DNA of 39,837 nucleotides from Candidatus Jorgensenbacteria bacterium (GTDB taxonomy: Bacteria; Patescibacteriota; Minisyncoccia; UBA6257; GWB1-50-10): positions 1 to 39,837 of the forward strand of contig DRGK01000017.1 of the NCBI GenBank assembly GCA_011050075.1. The letters run 5' to 3'. This document shows, one piece after another, positions 1 to 7,741 of the stretch. Position 1 is the first letter of the stretch. Each line of letters starts with the position of its first letter. A program made the position numbers and the translations under genes. The notes beneath the pieces are model-generated. The model had not been told where the DNA came from. It did no database searches and was given only the letters and a program-made list of their open reading frames with translations.

Positions 1-1
1 G

Positions 2-838
2 GAGGTGGTGGAGTTGTACCGGAGCGTGTATCCTGAGCTCGATGCTGGTGCTGTCTTAGGTATCTGGGATGGGGAGGTGAAAAAGTTTGAGAAGACACTG
101 CATCAGGGACTGAGAGCGCTTAATAAGAAGAAAGGTAAGGCGCAGAATGAAGAAGAATTAGCACAACTCGCGTTTAGTATGTATCAGAGTTACGGATTGC
201 CGATTGAGGTATCGTTGGAAACGTTTCATGACTGGGATATTTCGTTTGATGTAACGAGAGTGCGGGAAGTGTTTGATGCCATTTTTGGAGAACATCAGAA
301 TATTTCTCGTGCTGGTGTTGAACAAAAATTCGGCGGTCATGGACTCATTTTAAGTACCGGCGAACTCAAAGCCAGTGATGAAGAAGGACTTAGGAAAGTA
401 ACACGTCTTCATACCGCAACACACCTTTTACACCAAGCTATCCGAGACGTGCTTGGACCAGAGGTGCAGCAAATGGGTTCCGATATTACGGTAGAGCGTA
501 CTCGTTTTGATTTTTCATTTGATAGAAAACTATCACCCGAAGAACTGCAAAGAATTGAAGATATTGTGAATGGGAAAATAAAAGAAGATCTCCAAGTGAA
601 ATACGAAGAGATGTCAAAGGAGGATGCTGAGAAAACCAGTGCGCTGCATTTCTTTAAGGAAAAGTATCCGGATATGGTGAAAGTGTATTATATTGGAAAA
701 GATCTGAAGAATGCGTATAGCAAAGAATTCTGCGGCGGTCCGCATGTGGAACATACCGGGGAAATTGGGACGTTTGTGGTTAAAAAGCAAGAATCAGTTG
801 GACGCAGTACGAAGCGTATTCGCGCGACGGTAGTATAA
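2..838 (+). CDS. alaS: Alanyl-tRNA synthetase, C-terminal part (5' end outside window)
   Basis: This is the 3' portion of AlaRS, which charges tRNA-Ala and clears mischarged Ser/Gly. The reading frame is open from base 2, so the aminoacylation domain lies upstream of the window. What remains is the post-transfer editing domain. It carries the metal-binding HxxxH (HTATH, about residues 134-138 of the visible part) and the CxxxH pair (C243, H247, in CGGPH). The protein stops about 30 residues after that motif, at the end of the editing domain. The coiled linker and DHHA1/C-Ala domain of typical bacterial AlaRS are therefore absent. The TAA stop is intact and there is no sign of a frameshift, so the short form looks native. 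Confidence 0.95.
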   Translation, partial: EVVELYRSVYPELDAGAVLGIWDGEVKKFEKTLHQGLRALNKKKGKAQNEEELAQLAFSMYQSYGLPIEVSLETFHDWDISFDVTRVREVFDAIFGEHQNISRAGVEQKFGGHGLILSTGELKASDEEGLRKVTRLHTATHLLHQAIRDVLGPEVQQMGSDITVERTRFDFSFDRKLSPEELQRIEDIVNGKIKEDLQVKYEEMSKEDAEKTSALHFFKEKYPDMVKVYYIGKDLKNAYSKEFCGGPHVEHTGEIGTFVVKKQESVGRSTKRIRATVV

Positions 839-862
839 GCCGCATAGTACAATTACCGATGA

Positions 863-868
863 TATAAT
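863..868 (+). promoter_or_regulatory. Extended -10 promoter (TGaTATAAT) of the tsaC-like gene
   Basis: A perfect TATAAT preceded by TG one base upstream (860-861) forms an extended -10. No clear -35 is visible. Transcription would start about 7 bases downstream, at 875, which is the A of the ATG. The predicted mRNA is therefore leaderless. No Shine-Dalgarno precedes the gene. Confidence 0.6.
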
Positions 869-874
869 GTATAC

Positions 875-1417
875 ATGGCAGATGTGTTTCGCTCAGCGAC
901 CGGTACAGTTGTAGATATATTGAAACGAGGGGGTGTTGGCGTACTGCCGACCGATACCATCTATGGATTAGTGGCATCCGTATACGAACAAAGAGCTGTC
1001 GAACGGGTATATAAAATAAAGAGACGCGATAAAGATAGGCCGGTCATTGTGCTCATTGATACACAGAAAAGGCTGCATGAGTTTGGTATTGATGTATCTG
1101 ACAAAGTAGATCGCCTATTGCGCAAGGTCTGGCCGGGTCCGATTAGTATTATTTTTAACGACATTGGAAATGGATGGAAGCACATTCATCGAGGAACCGG
1201 TGGTATTGCGTTCCGTATACCAAAATCATCTACATTACGGCAATTACTAAAAAAAGTTGGGCCAATTATTGCGCCAAGCGCAAATCTACAAAAACAACCA
1301 TATGCGAAAAATATATCGGAGGCACGCGCATATTTTGGAGATACAGTTGATTTTTATGTTGATACGGGATCACATACCGGAAAATCTTCAATAGTTATTG
1401 AAATTCATCGGTCATAA
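875..1417 (+). CDS. tsaC: TsaC/Sua5-family threonylcarbamoyl-AMP synthase
   Basis: The protein belongs to the YrdC/Sua5 superfamily, which makes threonylcarbamoyl-AMP from threonine, bicarbonate and ATP for the t6A37 modification of ANN-decoding tRNAs. Family motifs are visible in order: PTDTIYGL (residues 25-32), the KRR...RP basic patch (49-56), WPGP (86-89), FRIP (113-116) and APSAN (133-137). At 180 residues it is a single YrdC domain without the C-terminal Sua5 domain, so it is TsaC-like. It follows alaS after a 36-base gap with its own extended -10 promoter. It ends 11 bases before the FtsA-like gene, and the two may be co-transcribed. Confidence 0.9.
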   Translation: MADVFRSATGTVVDILKRGGVGVLPTDTIYGLVASVYEQRAVERVYKIKRRDKDRPVIVLIDTQKRLHEFGIDVSDKVDRLLRKVWPGPISIIFNDIGNGWKHIHRGTGGIAFRIPKSSTLRQLLKKVGPIIAPSANLQKQPYAKNISEARAYFGDTVDFYVDTGSHTGKSSIVIEIHRS

Positions 1418-1428
1418 TAATTACGACA

Positions 1429-2568
1429 ATGCAGAGTGAACGATACACTATCATAGAGCAGCTTGATCTCTCATTTAGGGTTGTTGATGTAATACTTGAG
1501 GGTTTAAGTCGTATACATATTGTGGCAGTTCGGTCGGTGGATGATATCGCGCAAGCCGCGAAACATACATATATGACAGACTTAACCCACCTCGGCTTGT
1601 TCAGGGTAGGGTCGAGAACGAGACGGGTTGTGCTGGCTTTGAATCCTGATAGCGCGACAACAGTCACCGCAAAAATAACTGTACCGCGTGTGCATCAACA
1701 AGAACCGATACGAGAAGGTGAACTTGATTATTTGGTCTTTAAAGGATTATGGAGTTTTTTAAGTGAGTACCGCGAATGGGCCGCGAAGAAAATGAAGGTG
1801 ACTGACGCGGATATGGTGCTTGCGAATGTCTCAGTCTCGCGGGTGTTTCTTGATGGTAGTCAGGTGCTTACACCAATAGGTTTTAAGGGTAAAGAGTGCA
1901 CATTGCAGCTTGTCGGTACGTTTGTGCCTCGAAATATACTGCCATTAGTGGAGCGGGCACATCAATTTGGCAGGCAAGTTATGGTAATAGAGCGCGCGAG
2001 CGCAATATCGGCCCTACTTGGAAAATCTGATATTGGTTTACATATTGACAGGATGAGCACTCAGATATGTGCGGTTCATGATACCGAAACTAAATTTGTC
2101 CGGAGGGTCATGTGGGGCATCGATACAATGGTGAAGCCTGTGGCACATGAGTTTGCTGTAAATATGGAAACTGCCCGCGCGATTGTTGAACGTTATCTAA
2201 ATAGTCGTGTCTCAAAACAGATGGAGCAGTTGCTAGATACATTAACTAAGAAATCACGCAGTGATCTGCAAAGTGTGGTGCGTACGGCAACGCGCAGGCG
2301 TTCTCCTCGTATACTGGTTAATGTTCCGGGACTGGTGTTTAACAGGGCGTTACGTGGAATGAAGGGTGTAGAGCATATGGATTTTGTAGATATTGCCAAG
2401 CAGAGAGGTTTTAATGTTATGATGGAGGAGAATGATTTATTGTTAGGCGGGCTTCAGGTTGCGCCAGATTATCTCTTGCTCATTAGCAGTAATCTATTCA
2501 GTCAACACTACGAATTGTTGAACCATATGCTGCAGAGACGTTCTCGATGGCTTATTCCCCACATGTGA
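1429..2568 (+). CDS. FtsA-like actin-fold protein with degenerate nucleotide motifs
   Basis: A 379-residue soluble protein with similarity to FtsA, the actin-like membrane tether of FtsZ. The clearest match is the strand-rich block around residues 138-165 (DG-x-QVLTPIGFKG, 142-154), which resembles the FtsA stretch 'DGQ..I..PIG..G..L'. It is followed by a region like the second half of the FtsA ATPase core (DIGLHID, 201-207; WGIDTM, 229-234). The phosphate-2 loop that should read D-x-G-G-G-T is degraded, and no N-terminal DxGT phosphate-1 loop is obvious. ATP hydrolysis is therefore doubtful. The next gene encodes a single-pass membrane protein. A PilM-like role is an alternative. The FtsA relation is by eye and moderate. 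Confidence 0.5.
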   Translation: MQSERYTIIEQLDLSFRVVDVILEGLSRIHIVAVRSVDDIAQAAKHTYMTDLTHLGLFRVGSRTRRVVLALNPDSATTVTAKITVPRVHQQEPIREGELDYLVFKGLWSFLSEYREWAAKKMKVTDADMVLANVSVSRVFLDGSQVLTPIGFKGKECTLQLVGTFVPRNILPLVERAHQFGRQVMVIERASAISALLGKSDIGLHIDRMSTQICAVHDTETKFVRRVMWGIDTMVKPVAHEFAVNMETARAIVERYLNSRVSKQMEQLLDTLTKKSRSDLQSVVRTATRRRSPRILVNVPGLVFNRALRGMKGVEHMDFVDIAKQRGFNVMMEENDLLLGGLQVAPDYLLLISSNLFSQHYELLNHMLQRRSRWLIPHM

Positions 2569-2656
2569 AGGAGTTGGTTGAAAAATGTAAGCCGAAAGCG
2601 TAGCACTTTTCAATACCAAACCTTTATCCTGAGTTAATCGAGGGATTACATAAATT

Positions 2657-4273
2657 ATGGCAAAAACAGAACAAAAACTATTTCTAAAACCGGATGATGA
2701 TATTGATGTAGTTATAAAGAAAATAACTTCATCGCGCGCCGGGCACATCATTTTACGCATTCCTGAGAATTCTGTACTGCGCTCCTCAGCAGACAATTTT
2801 CACACCATTAAAGATGAGGTGTCTCGTGCAAAAAAGAAACTACTGATAGAATCGATTGATCCTTATATTGAAGAAATGGCGACACTTGCCGGCATTGATT
2901 CAATCAACCCTATTTTTGGTAAGAATGAGCGTCTTATTTCGGATATTATTCCAAGGTCAGGGGTACCATCGGTACGAAAATATCATGCGACAAAACGTAT
3001 GTCATCTGAAACAGAAAGAGAAGAAGCATTCTCATCTTTCTTTTCACATGAGCGTGCTCCCAAGAAACACAAACAGAGGAGAATACGGCGTGAGCGTTCC
3101 TATCGTCCTCGCAGTAAAAAGCAACTTGCCTTCTCATTAGCAGTTATAGCATTCATATTAGTTGGTGGTGTTGTGCTCGCCACACGTGTACTGCCGCGTG
3201 CGACGGTGGTAGTGCTATTGGAAAAGACGCCGCTTGAATTTAATACTGCAGTTATTGTTTCAAGCGTTGCGTACGAAGTAGACGCAGAAGAAAATAAAGT
3301 AACCATTCCCGGTGAGTTACTAACCGCGATACGAAATATTGAAATGCAGTTTCCTGCGAGCGGTGAAGAGATGGTAGAACAAAAGGCGACGGGAGAACTT
3401 TATATTTACAACGAATACTCGTCTTCACCACAGACGCTAGTGAAGACGACACGATTTGAAACGCCGGACGGTAAGATATACCGACTCGATGACCGTGTAA
3501 TAGTACCGGGCGTAACGGTGGATGGAGGAGTGATTACACCATCATATATTAAAGTGTCGGTTACCGCAGATAAGCCAGGTGAAACGTACAATATACAACC
3601 GGACCTTGATGAGGTATGGAATATTCCAGGATTTAAAGAGGCGGGACTAATGGAACGATACCGTGGATTTTATGCAAAGCCGGTGCTTGCAATGACTGGC
3701 GGATATATGGGTACCGCATTTGTACCAACCGAGAATGATATTTCGGAAGCACGGAAGAAAGTGGTAGCAGCACTACGCAATTCACTGCTCGCTCAGATGC
3801 TCGTGGTTGAGTCACGTGAACTGCAGTTATTAGAAGGCAGTGAGCGTTTTGCAGTACTCCGCGATGAAATAAAAATTGATACGGGTGAAGCGGGAACGTT
3901 CAGATTTTTTGCTGAAGCAGAAATGCAACGTATCGTCTTTCAGGAAAGCGTTCTTGTGAATACACTGCTGGACGGTCTTGTGTCACCGCTTGATTATGAT
4001 TTTCGCATTATTGAAAAAGATTTCACCTATCAGGATATATTACCAGACTGGGACGTGGGAAGTCTTACGTTCGTCATCGCAGGGTCATTTTATGTGGAGC
4101 CAGACGTGGAAAGTAGCACTATTAAAGCACAACTATTGAATCAAGATGAGATGATGATCAGGTCTATTATTTTTACTATCCCCGGTCTTAAAAAAGCGAA
4201 TATCTCACTCTGGCCTTTTTGGGTGAAGCGTGTTCCTAATAATTCTGAAAAAGTCACCGTTGAGCTACAGTGA
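2657..4273 (+). CDS. Single-pass membrane protein with baseplate-J-like extracytoplasmic region
   Basis: A 538-residue protein of unknown function. The cytoplasmic N-terminal part (about 1-150) has an alpha/beta look (HIILRIPE near 30-37, KKLLIESID near 60-68) and ends in a very basic stretch. One transmembrane helix follows at about 157-180. The exported remainder starts with beta-rich sequence. It contains the block ATGELYIYNEYSSSPQTLV...TRF-x-TPDGKIYRL (about 244-278), followed by a VTADKPGE motif, which resembles proteins annotated baseplate J/gp47-like in parcubacterial genomes. No phage genes are nearby, so a tail role is unlikely. It sits 88 bases after the FtsA-like gene, and a cytoskeletal-protein/membrane-partner pairing is possible. 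Confidence 0.55.
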   Translation: MAKTEQKLFLKPDDDIDVVIKKITSSRAGHIILRIPENSVLRSSADNFHTIKDEVSRAKKKLLIESIDPYIEEMATLAGIDSINPIFGKNERLISDIIPRSGVPSVRKYHATKRMSSETEREEAFSSFFSHERAPKKHKQRRIRRERSYRPRSKKQLAFSLAVIAFILVGGVVLATRVLPRATVVVLLEKTPLEFNTAVIVSSVAYEVDAEENKVTIPGELLTAIRNIEMQFPASGEEMVEQKATGELYIYNEYSSSPQTLVKTTRFETPDGKIYRLDDRVIVPGVTVDGGVITPSYIKVSVTADKPGETYNIQPDLDEVWNIPGFKEAGLMERYRGFYAKPVLAMTGGYMGTAFVPTENDISEARKKVVAALRNSLLAQMLVVESRELQLLEGSERFAVLRDEIKIDTGEAGTFRFFAEAEMQRIVFQESVLVNTLLDGLVSPLDYDFRIIEKDFTYQDILPDWDVGSLTFVIAGSFYVEPDVESSTIKAQLLNQDEMMIRSIIFTIPGLKKANISLWPFWVKRVPNNSEKVTVELQ

Positions 4274-4335
4274 GCGTTATTGCATCGTAGTTTTAGCTAT
4301 TTGTGCTTCTGCATAAGTAGTGTAGGGTAACGGGG

Positions 4336-4364
4336 TTGACCTGTGCCTGCTTTATTACTACAAT
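4336..4364 (+). promoter_or_regulatory. Sigma-70 promoter of the infA-rpsI operon
   Basis: TTGACC (4336-4341), a 17-bp spacer, then TACAAT (4359-4364) is a near-consensus housekeeping promoter. The expected start is near 4371, leaving only about 5 bases before the infA ATG at 4376. The ribosomal operon would thus begin with an almost leaderless message. Confidence 0.7.
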
Positions 4365-4375
4365 AATCCCACTGT

Positions 4376-4606
4376 ATGGCAGACCCAGATAAAATACTGA
4401 AAGTAGAGGGATTCGTGGAAGAGTCGTTACCCGGCCTGCTTTTTAGGATTACCATAGATACTTCGGATGGTGAAAAAAAGACGGTATTGGCGCACCTTGC
4501 GGGAAAGATGAAACTGTACCGCATCAAGGTGGTTCCGGGGGACACTGTGTTGATTGAGATGTCTAGTGCAACAGATGAGCGTGGTAGAATCATAAGGCGT
4601 TTGTAA
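4376..4606 (+). CDS. infA: Translation initiation factor IF-1
   Basis: IF-1 is a single S1/OB-fold domain that binds the ribosomal A site during initiation. The 76-residue length and sequence fit: VEG-x-V-x-E-x-LPG near the start, [20 protein letters not shown] in the middle and the GRIIRR end. It differs mildly from the usual 'SGKMR-N-I-R' block. It is the first gene of the operon and lies 4 bases before rpmJ, the common infA-rpmJ-rpsM-rpsK-rpsD-rpoA-rplQ order. Confidence 0.95.
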   Translation: MADPDKILKVEGFVEESLPGLLFRITIDTSDGEKKTVLAHLAGKMKLYRIKVVPGDTVLIEMSSATDERGRIIRRL

Positions 4607-4610
4607 TTCT

Positions 4611-4727
4611 ATGAAAGTTCGTGCATCAGTAAAAAAAATATGCAAAGATTGTAATACCGTCCGCCGTAAAGGACGGGTCTATGTTATTTGCAAGAAAAAC
4701 CCGCGTCATAAACAGAGACAAGGATAA
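4611..4727 (+). CDS. rpmJ: Ribosomal protein L36
   Basis: A 38-residue protein: [14 protein letters not shown] at the start and NPRHKQRQG at the end. It has the four zinc ligands of the C+ type of L36 (C11, C14, C27, H33), so it should bind zinc in the large subunit. It starts 4 bases after infA stops, with no Shine-Dalgarno, and ends 2 bases before the rpsM ATG. Confidence 0.95.
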   Translation: MKVRASVKKICKDCNTVRRKGRVYVICKKNPRHKQRQG

Positions 4728-4729
4728 CT

Positions 4730-5113
4730 ATGCGTATTGTTGGTGTTAACATTCCTGATAATAAGATGATAGAAATAGCGCTTACGTATGTGCACGGTGT
4801 TGGGCGTGTCTCTGCGCGCGATATTTTAACCAAAGCAAAGATTGCATATGATAAGCATGCAAAAGATTTATCAGCAGACGAAGTAAATGTACTGAAGAAA
4901 ATCCTCGAAAAAGAATATCGTGTTGAGGGAGAATTGCGCCAGATAGTACGGCAAAATATCAGTCGGCTGAAAGATATACAGTCATATCGTGGTACACGGC
5001 ATAGTCGTAACTTACCGGCACGAGGTCAACGCACAAAAAGTAACTCACGTACGGTTCGTGGAAATGTGCGAAGAACAGCCGGAAGCGGTAAACGCAAAGT
5101 AGAGTTGAAATAG
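4730..5113 (+). CDS. rpsM: Ribosomal protein S13
   Basis: S13 sits in the head of the small subunit and contacts the P-site tRNA and the large subunit. The 127-residue protein begins MRIVGVNIPDNK and has the YVHGVGRVSARDIL helix-hairpin-helix. Near the end it has the signature SYRGTRHSRNLPARGQRTKSN, then a basic tail. An AAGGA sequence about 6 bases before the ATG could serve as Shine-Dalgarno, unlike most genes here. It lies 1 base before rpsK. Confidence 0.97.
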   Translation: MRIVGVNIPDNKMIEIALTYVHGVGRVSARDILTKAKIAYDKHAKDLSADEVNVLKKILEKEYRVEGELRQIVRQNISRLKDIQSYRGTRHSRNLPARGQRTKSNSRTVRGNVRRTAGSGKRKVELK

Positions 5114-5114
5114 T

Positions 5115-5567
5115 ATGGGTAAAAAACAAGTTGCAGAAAAAACAAAAGAGCAGGTTGTGGCGGAAGCGCGTCTTATTGAAGAAAAACACGCACAGCGTGT
5201 TAGTAAGTCTGCCAAAAAACGCTATGAAAAAGGGAAGGTGTACATTAAAGCATCATTCAATAATACCTTTATTACCGTAACGGATATGGACGGTAATGTT
5301 ATTACATGGATGACTGCAGGGTCTCTCGGATTCTCCGGTCCTAAAAAAGCAACACCGTTCGCCGCTGCAAAAGTAGTAGAAGCAATTGCGGAAAAACTTC
5401 AACGTACCGGTCCGTTTGAAATAGAAATATACTTAAAGGGTGTCGGGAGTGGACGGGATTCTGCGGTGCGCACGTTTGGTGCAAAAGGGTTTACTATCAC
5501 TGCAATAAAGGACATTACACCTATTCCACATAATGGTCCGCGTGCCAAAAAAGTACGTCGAGTATAA
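5115..5567 (+). CDS. rpsK: Ribosomal protein S11
   Basis: S11 lies on the platform of the small subunit. The conserved body runs from KGKVYIKASFNNTFITVTD through MTAGSLGFSGPKKATPFAA to the C-terminal PHNGPRAKKVRRV. At 150 residues it is longer than the usual ~130. The extra part is a charged N-terminal extension of roughly 30 residues (Lys/Glu/Ala-rich). Spacing to rpsM and to the preferred rpsD start is one base on either side. Confidence 0.97.
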   Translation: MGKKQVAEKTKEQVVAEARLIEEKHAQRVSKSAKKRYEKGKVYIKASFNNTFITVTDMDGNVITWMTAGSLGFSGPKKATPFAAAKVVEAIAEKLQRTGPFEIEIYLKGVGSGRDSAVRTFGAKGFTITAIKDITPIPHNGPRAKKVRRV

Positions 5568-5568
5568 A

Positions 5569-6174
5569 ATGAAAAGAATTAAAGAGAAAAAAGAACGAGC
5601 ACTTGGAACAAAACTGTTTCTAAAAGCAGAGCGATGTAATTCACACAAGTGTGTTATGATACGGCGCCCGTACCGTCCGGGGGAACATGGACAAAAGCGT
5701 CGTCGTGCTATTTCTGATTTTGGTAAACAACTGCAGGAAAAACAAAAGATCCAGTTAGTGTATGGGCTTACGAATCAACAGATGCGAAGGTTGTTTCGCG
5801 GGCATTCGGGTAATCCTGACGCTATTATGGTAGAGTTGGAGAAACGACTTGATCGCGTGGTGTACTTGCTTGGATTTGCGGCATCGCCGCGCATTGCGCG
5901 TCAGCTTGTTTCGCACGGTCATATTTTAGTTAATGGACGAAAGATTACTTCAGCTTCTTACAAGGTGCGTGAAGGAAATGTAGTAAGTGTCAGACCCCAG
6001 TCACGGGAACGTAAAGTGTTTAGTGATGTACAGGAGTATTTTAAAAAACATGAAGTTCCCACATGGCTCAGTCTGGATAAGAGTGCATGGGAAGGAACAT
6101 GCGTCAGTAAGCCATCGGGAGAAACTTTGATTTCATTTGATATTAACTTGGTCGGTCAATATTATATGCGTTAA
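5569..6174 (+). CDS. rpsD: Ribosomal protein S4
   Basis: S4 nucleates assembly of the small subunit. The 201-residue protein has RPYRPGEHG, the S4 RNA-binding domain (LDRVVYLLGFAASPRIARQLVSHGHILVNGR) and the usual C-terminal part. I chose the ATG at 5569, one base after the rpsK stop. The in-frame ATG at 5533 would add 12 residues and overlap rpsK by 35 bases. Family alignment also begins near this start. The zinc site is half lost: the second Cys pair (ERC-x4-C) is present, but the N-terminal CxxC is replaced by KKERALGTK. Confidence 0.95.
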   Translation: MKRIKEKKERALGTKLFLKAERCNSHKCVMIRRPYRPGEHGQKRRRAISDFGKQLQEKQKIQLVYGLTNQQMRRLFRGHSGNPDAIMVELEKRLDRVVYLLGFAASPRIARQLVSHGHILVNGRKITSASYKVREGNVVSVRPQSRERKVFSDVQEYFKKHEVPTWLSLDKSAWEGTCVSKPSGETLISFDINLVGQYYMR

Positions 6175-6186
6175 AAGAAATATACA

Positions 6187-7002
6187 ATGCATTATTCATA
6201 TTTAGTCGATACAGTCGGCATTAAGACGATAGAAGAGAAAGGCAATAAGGGTGTTTTTCATATTGAGGGGTTGTATACCGGTTATGGGATTACGCTCGGC
6301 AACGCGTTGCGTCGCGTACTGCTGTCATCCTTGCCGGGTGCAGCAATTTCTCAAGTCCGTATTAACGGAGTGAAGCACGAATTTTCTACAATTCCCGGTA
6401 TGCAGGAAGATGTTATTGCATTCACATTGAACTTAAAGCAGGTTCGTTTTCACTTTCACGCAGACGAGCCCCAAACGTTGAGTTTGAGGGTAAAGGGAGT
6501 GAGTAATGTAACAGCGGGGGATATTGCTTCTACATCACTAGCAGAGGTGATTAATAAAGACCTGCACATAGCTACGCTCACCAATAAAAAAGCAGAACTT
6601 GATATGGAGATAGTAGTTGAAAAAGGACTCGGTTACGTACCAGCAGAGTCACGGCGCATGGAACGTGTGCCGGTCGGTGCTATTATGCTCGACAGCATAT
6701 TTTCTCCGGTCCGTAACGTGCAGTTCAAAATAGAAGACATGCGTGTCGGTGAGCGGACGGACTTCAATCGTCTCAGGATTGAAGTTGAAACTGATGGGTC
6801 TATTACACCATCTCGTGCAATTCACCGTGCAGCAAATATTCTTAGAGACCACTTTGATCGTGTTGCGGGTATTATCCCTTCTGAAAAGGAAGGGGACTTA
6901 TTGAAGACGAAAAAGCCTGTGAAAAAAACAACTAAGAAAGCGACAAAGAATACTGCCACCGCTACAAAGAAGACCAAGAAAAGCGTGACGAAGAAAAAAT
7001 AA
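6187..7002 (+). CDS. rpoA: RNA polymerase alpha subunit, lacking the C-terminal domain
   Basis: The alpha subunit dimer scaffolds beta and beta'. Residues 1 to about 235 form the complete N-terminal domain: GYGITLGNALRRVLLSSLPG near the start, the second assembly domain, and GSITPSRAIHRAANILRDHF at its end. The helix-hairpin-helix C-terminal domain that binds UP elements and activators is absent. In its place is a 35-residue tail in which 15 residues are lysine (KKPVKKTTKK...TKKK). Length is 271 against about 315-330 in most bacteria. The gene ends cleanly in TAA and rplQ follows at once, so the truncation looks native. Confidence 0.95.
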   Translation: MHYSYLVDTVGIKTIEEKGNKGVFHIEGLYTGYGITLGNALRRVLLSSLPGAAISQVRINGVKHEFSTIPGMQEDVIAFTLNLKQVRFHFHADEPQTLSLRVKGVSNVTAGDIASTSLAEVINKDLHIATLTNKKAELDMEIVVEKGLGYVPAESRRMERVPVGAIMLDSIFSPVRNVQFKIEDMRVGERTDFNRLRIEVETDGSITPSRAIHRAANILRDHFDRVAGIIPSEKEGDLLKTKKPVKKTTKKATKNTATATKKTKKSVTKKK

Positions 7003-7023
7003 AGAACATCGTATATTGTTTTA

Positions 7024-7374
7024 ATGAAGCATCTAAAGAAGGGTAGAAAATTTGGGAGAGAACGTGGTCAGCGCCGCGCATTTATGAAAGGGTTAGCACA
7101 TAACCTTATTCAGCGTGAGCATATTATAACGACTGAGGCACGTGCGAAAGAATTGCGTCCCTTTGTAGAACGACTGGTAACATACGGAAAGAAACAGAAT
7201 CTTGCGGGGTTGCGGATGCTGTTGAAGTACTTGCCAAAAACAACTGCGTACAAGATGCAGCATAATATAGCACCACGTTATGAGGATAGAAAGGGTGGAT
7301 ACACACGTGTAGTAAAACACGCTGAACGGAGAAAGCAGGATGGTGCTAAGAAAGCAACTATAGAATTTGTATAA
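7024..7374 (+). CDS. rplQ: Ribosomal protein L17
   Basis: L17 lies near the peptide exit tunnel. The 116-residue protein begins MKHLKKGRKFGRERGQRRAF and has the conserved block LIQREHIITTEARAKELRPFVERLVTYGK. It ends in GGYTRV-x-KHAERRKQDGAKKATIEFV. It follows rpoA in the usual order, 21 bases downstream, without a Shine-Dalgarno. Confidence 0.96.
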   Translation: MKHLKKGRKFGRERGQRRAFMKGLAHNLIQREHIITTEARAKELRPFVERLVTYGKKQNLAGLRMLLKYLPKTTAYKMQHNIAPRYEDRKGGYTRVVKHAERRKQDGAKKATIEFV

Positions 7375-7395
7375 TACCCATACGTTTAAACAAAC

Positions 7396-7740
7396 ATGAC
7401 AGATCATATTATTGATGCGAACGGCAGACGGTTGGGACGTATCGCGACTGAAGTGGCGTTGATTTTGCAGGGTAAGCATAACGCTTCATATGACCCGCGC
7501 CTGCCGGGTGATGATAAGGTAATAGTGAAAAATGCAAAGCAGATTACGATGAGTGGGAATAAAGAAGATACAAAAATATACTATAGTCACACTACGCAGT
7601 TCGGTCACTTGAAAAAGCGAAGCTACCGTAACGTTTTTCGCAGAGACCCCGCATGGGTTATTCGTCACGCGGTTCACCTTATGCTACCGAAAAATCGATT
7701 AAGAAAGGATCGTATGAAACGGTTGACGATAGAAATATAA
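7396..7740 (+). CDS. rplM: Ribosomal protein L13, short form
   Basis: L13 is an early assembly protein of the large subunit. Visible family features: IIDANGRRLGRIATEVALILQGKH, the GD-x-VIVKNA-x-Q loop, and YYSHTTQFG through AVHLMLPKNRL near the end. At 114 residues it is shorter than the usual ~142. It lacks about a dozen N-terminal residues and the last ~15 after the LPK motif. It lies one base before rpsI, the usual partner. Confidence 0.95.
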   Translation: MTDHIIDANGRRLGRIATEVALILQGKHNASYDPRLPGDDKVIVKNAKQITMSGNKEDTKIYYSHTTQFGHLKKRSYRNVFRRDPAWVIRHAVHLMLPKNRLRKDRMKRLTIEI

Positions 7741-7741
7741 T

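Noticed and set aside
2657-4273. Phage tail or prophage remnant because of baseplate-J-like sequence
   Set aside because: The protein has a transmembrane helix and a cytoplasmic domain, and all neighbours are housekeeping genes; no other phage genes are present.
5533-5568. Longer rpsD start overlapping rpsK
   Set aside because: The 12 extra residues come from the rpsK overlap and do not match S4; the ATG at 5569 gives one-base spacing like rpsM-rpsK.
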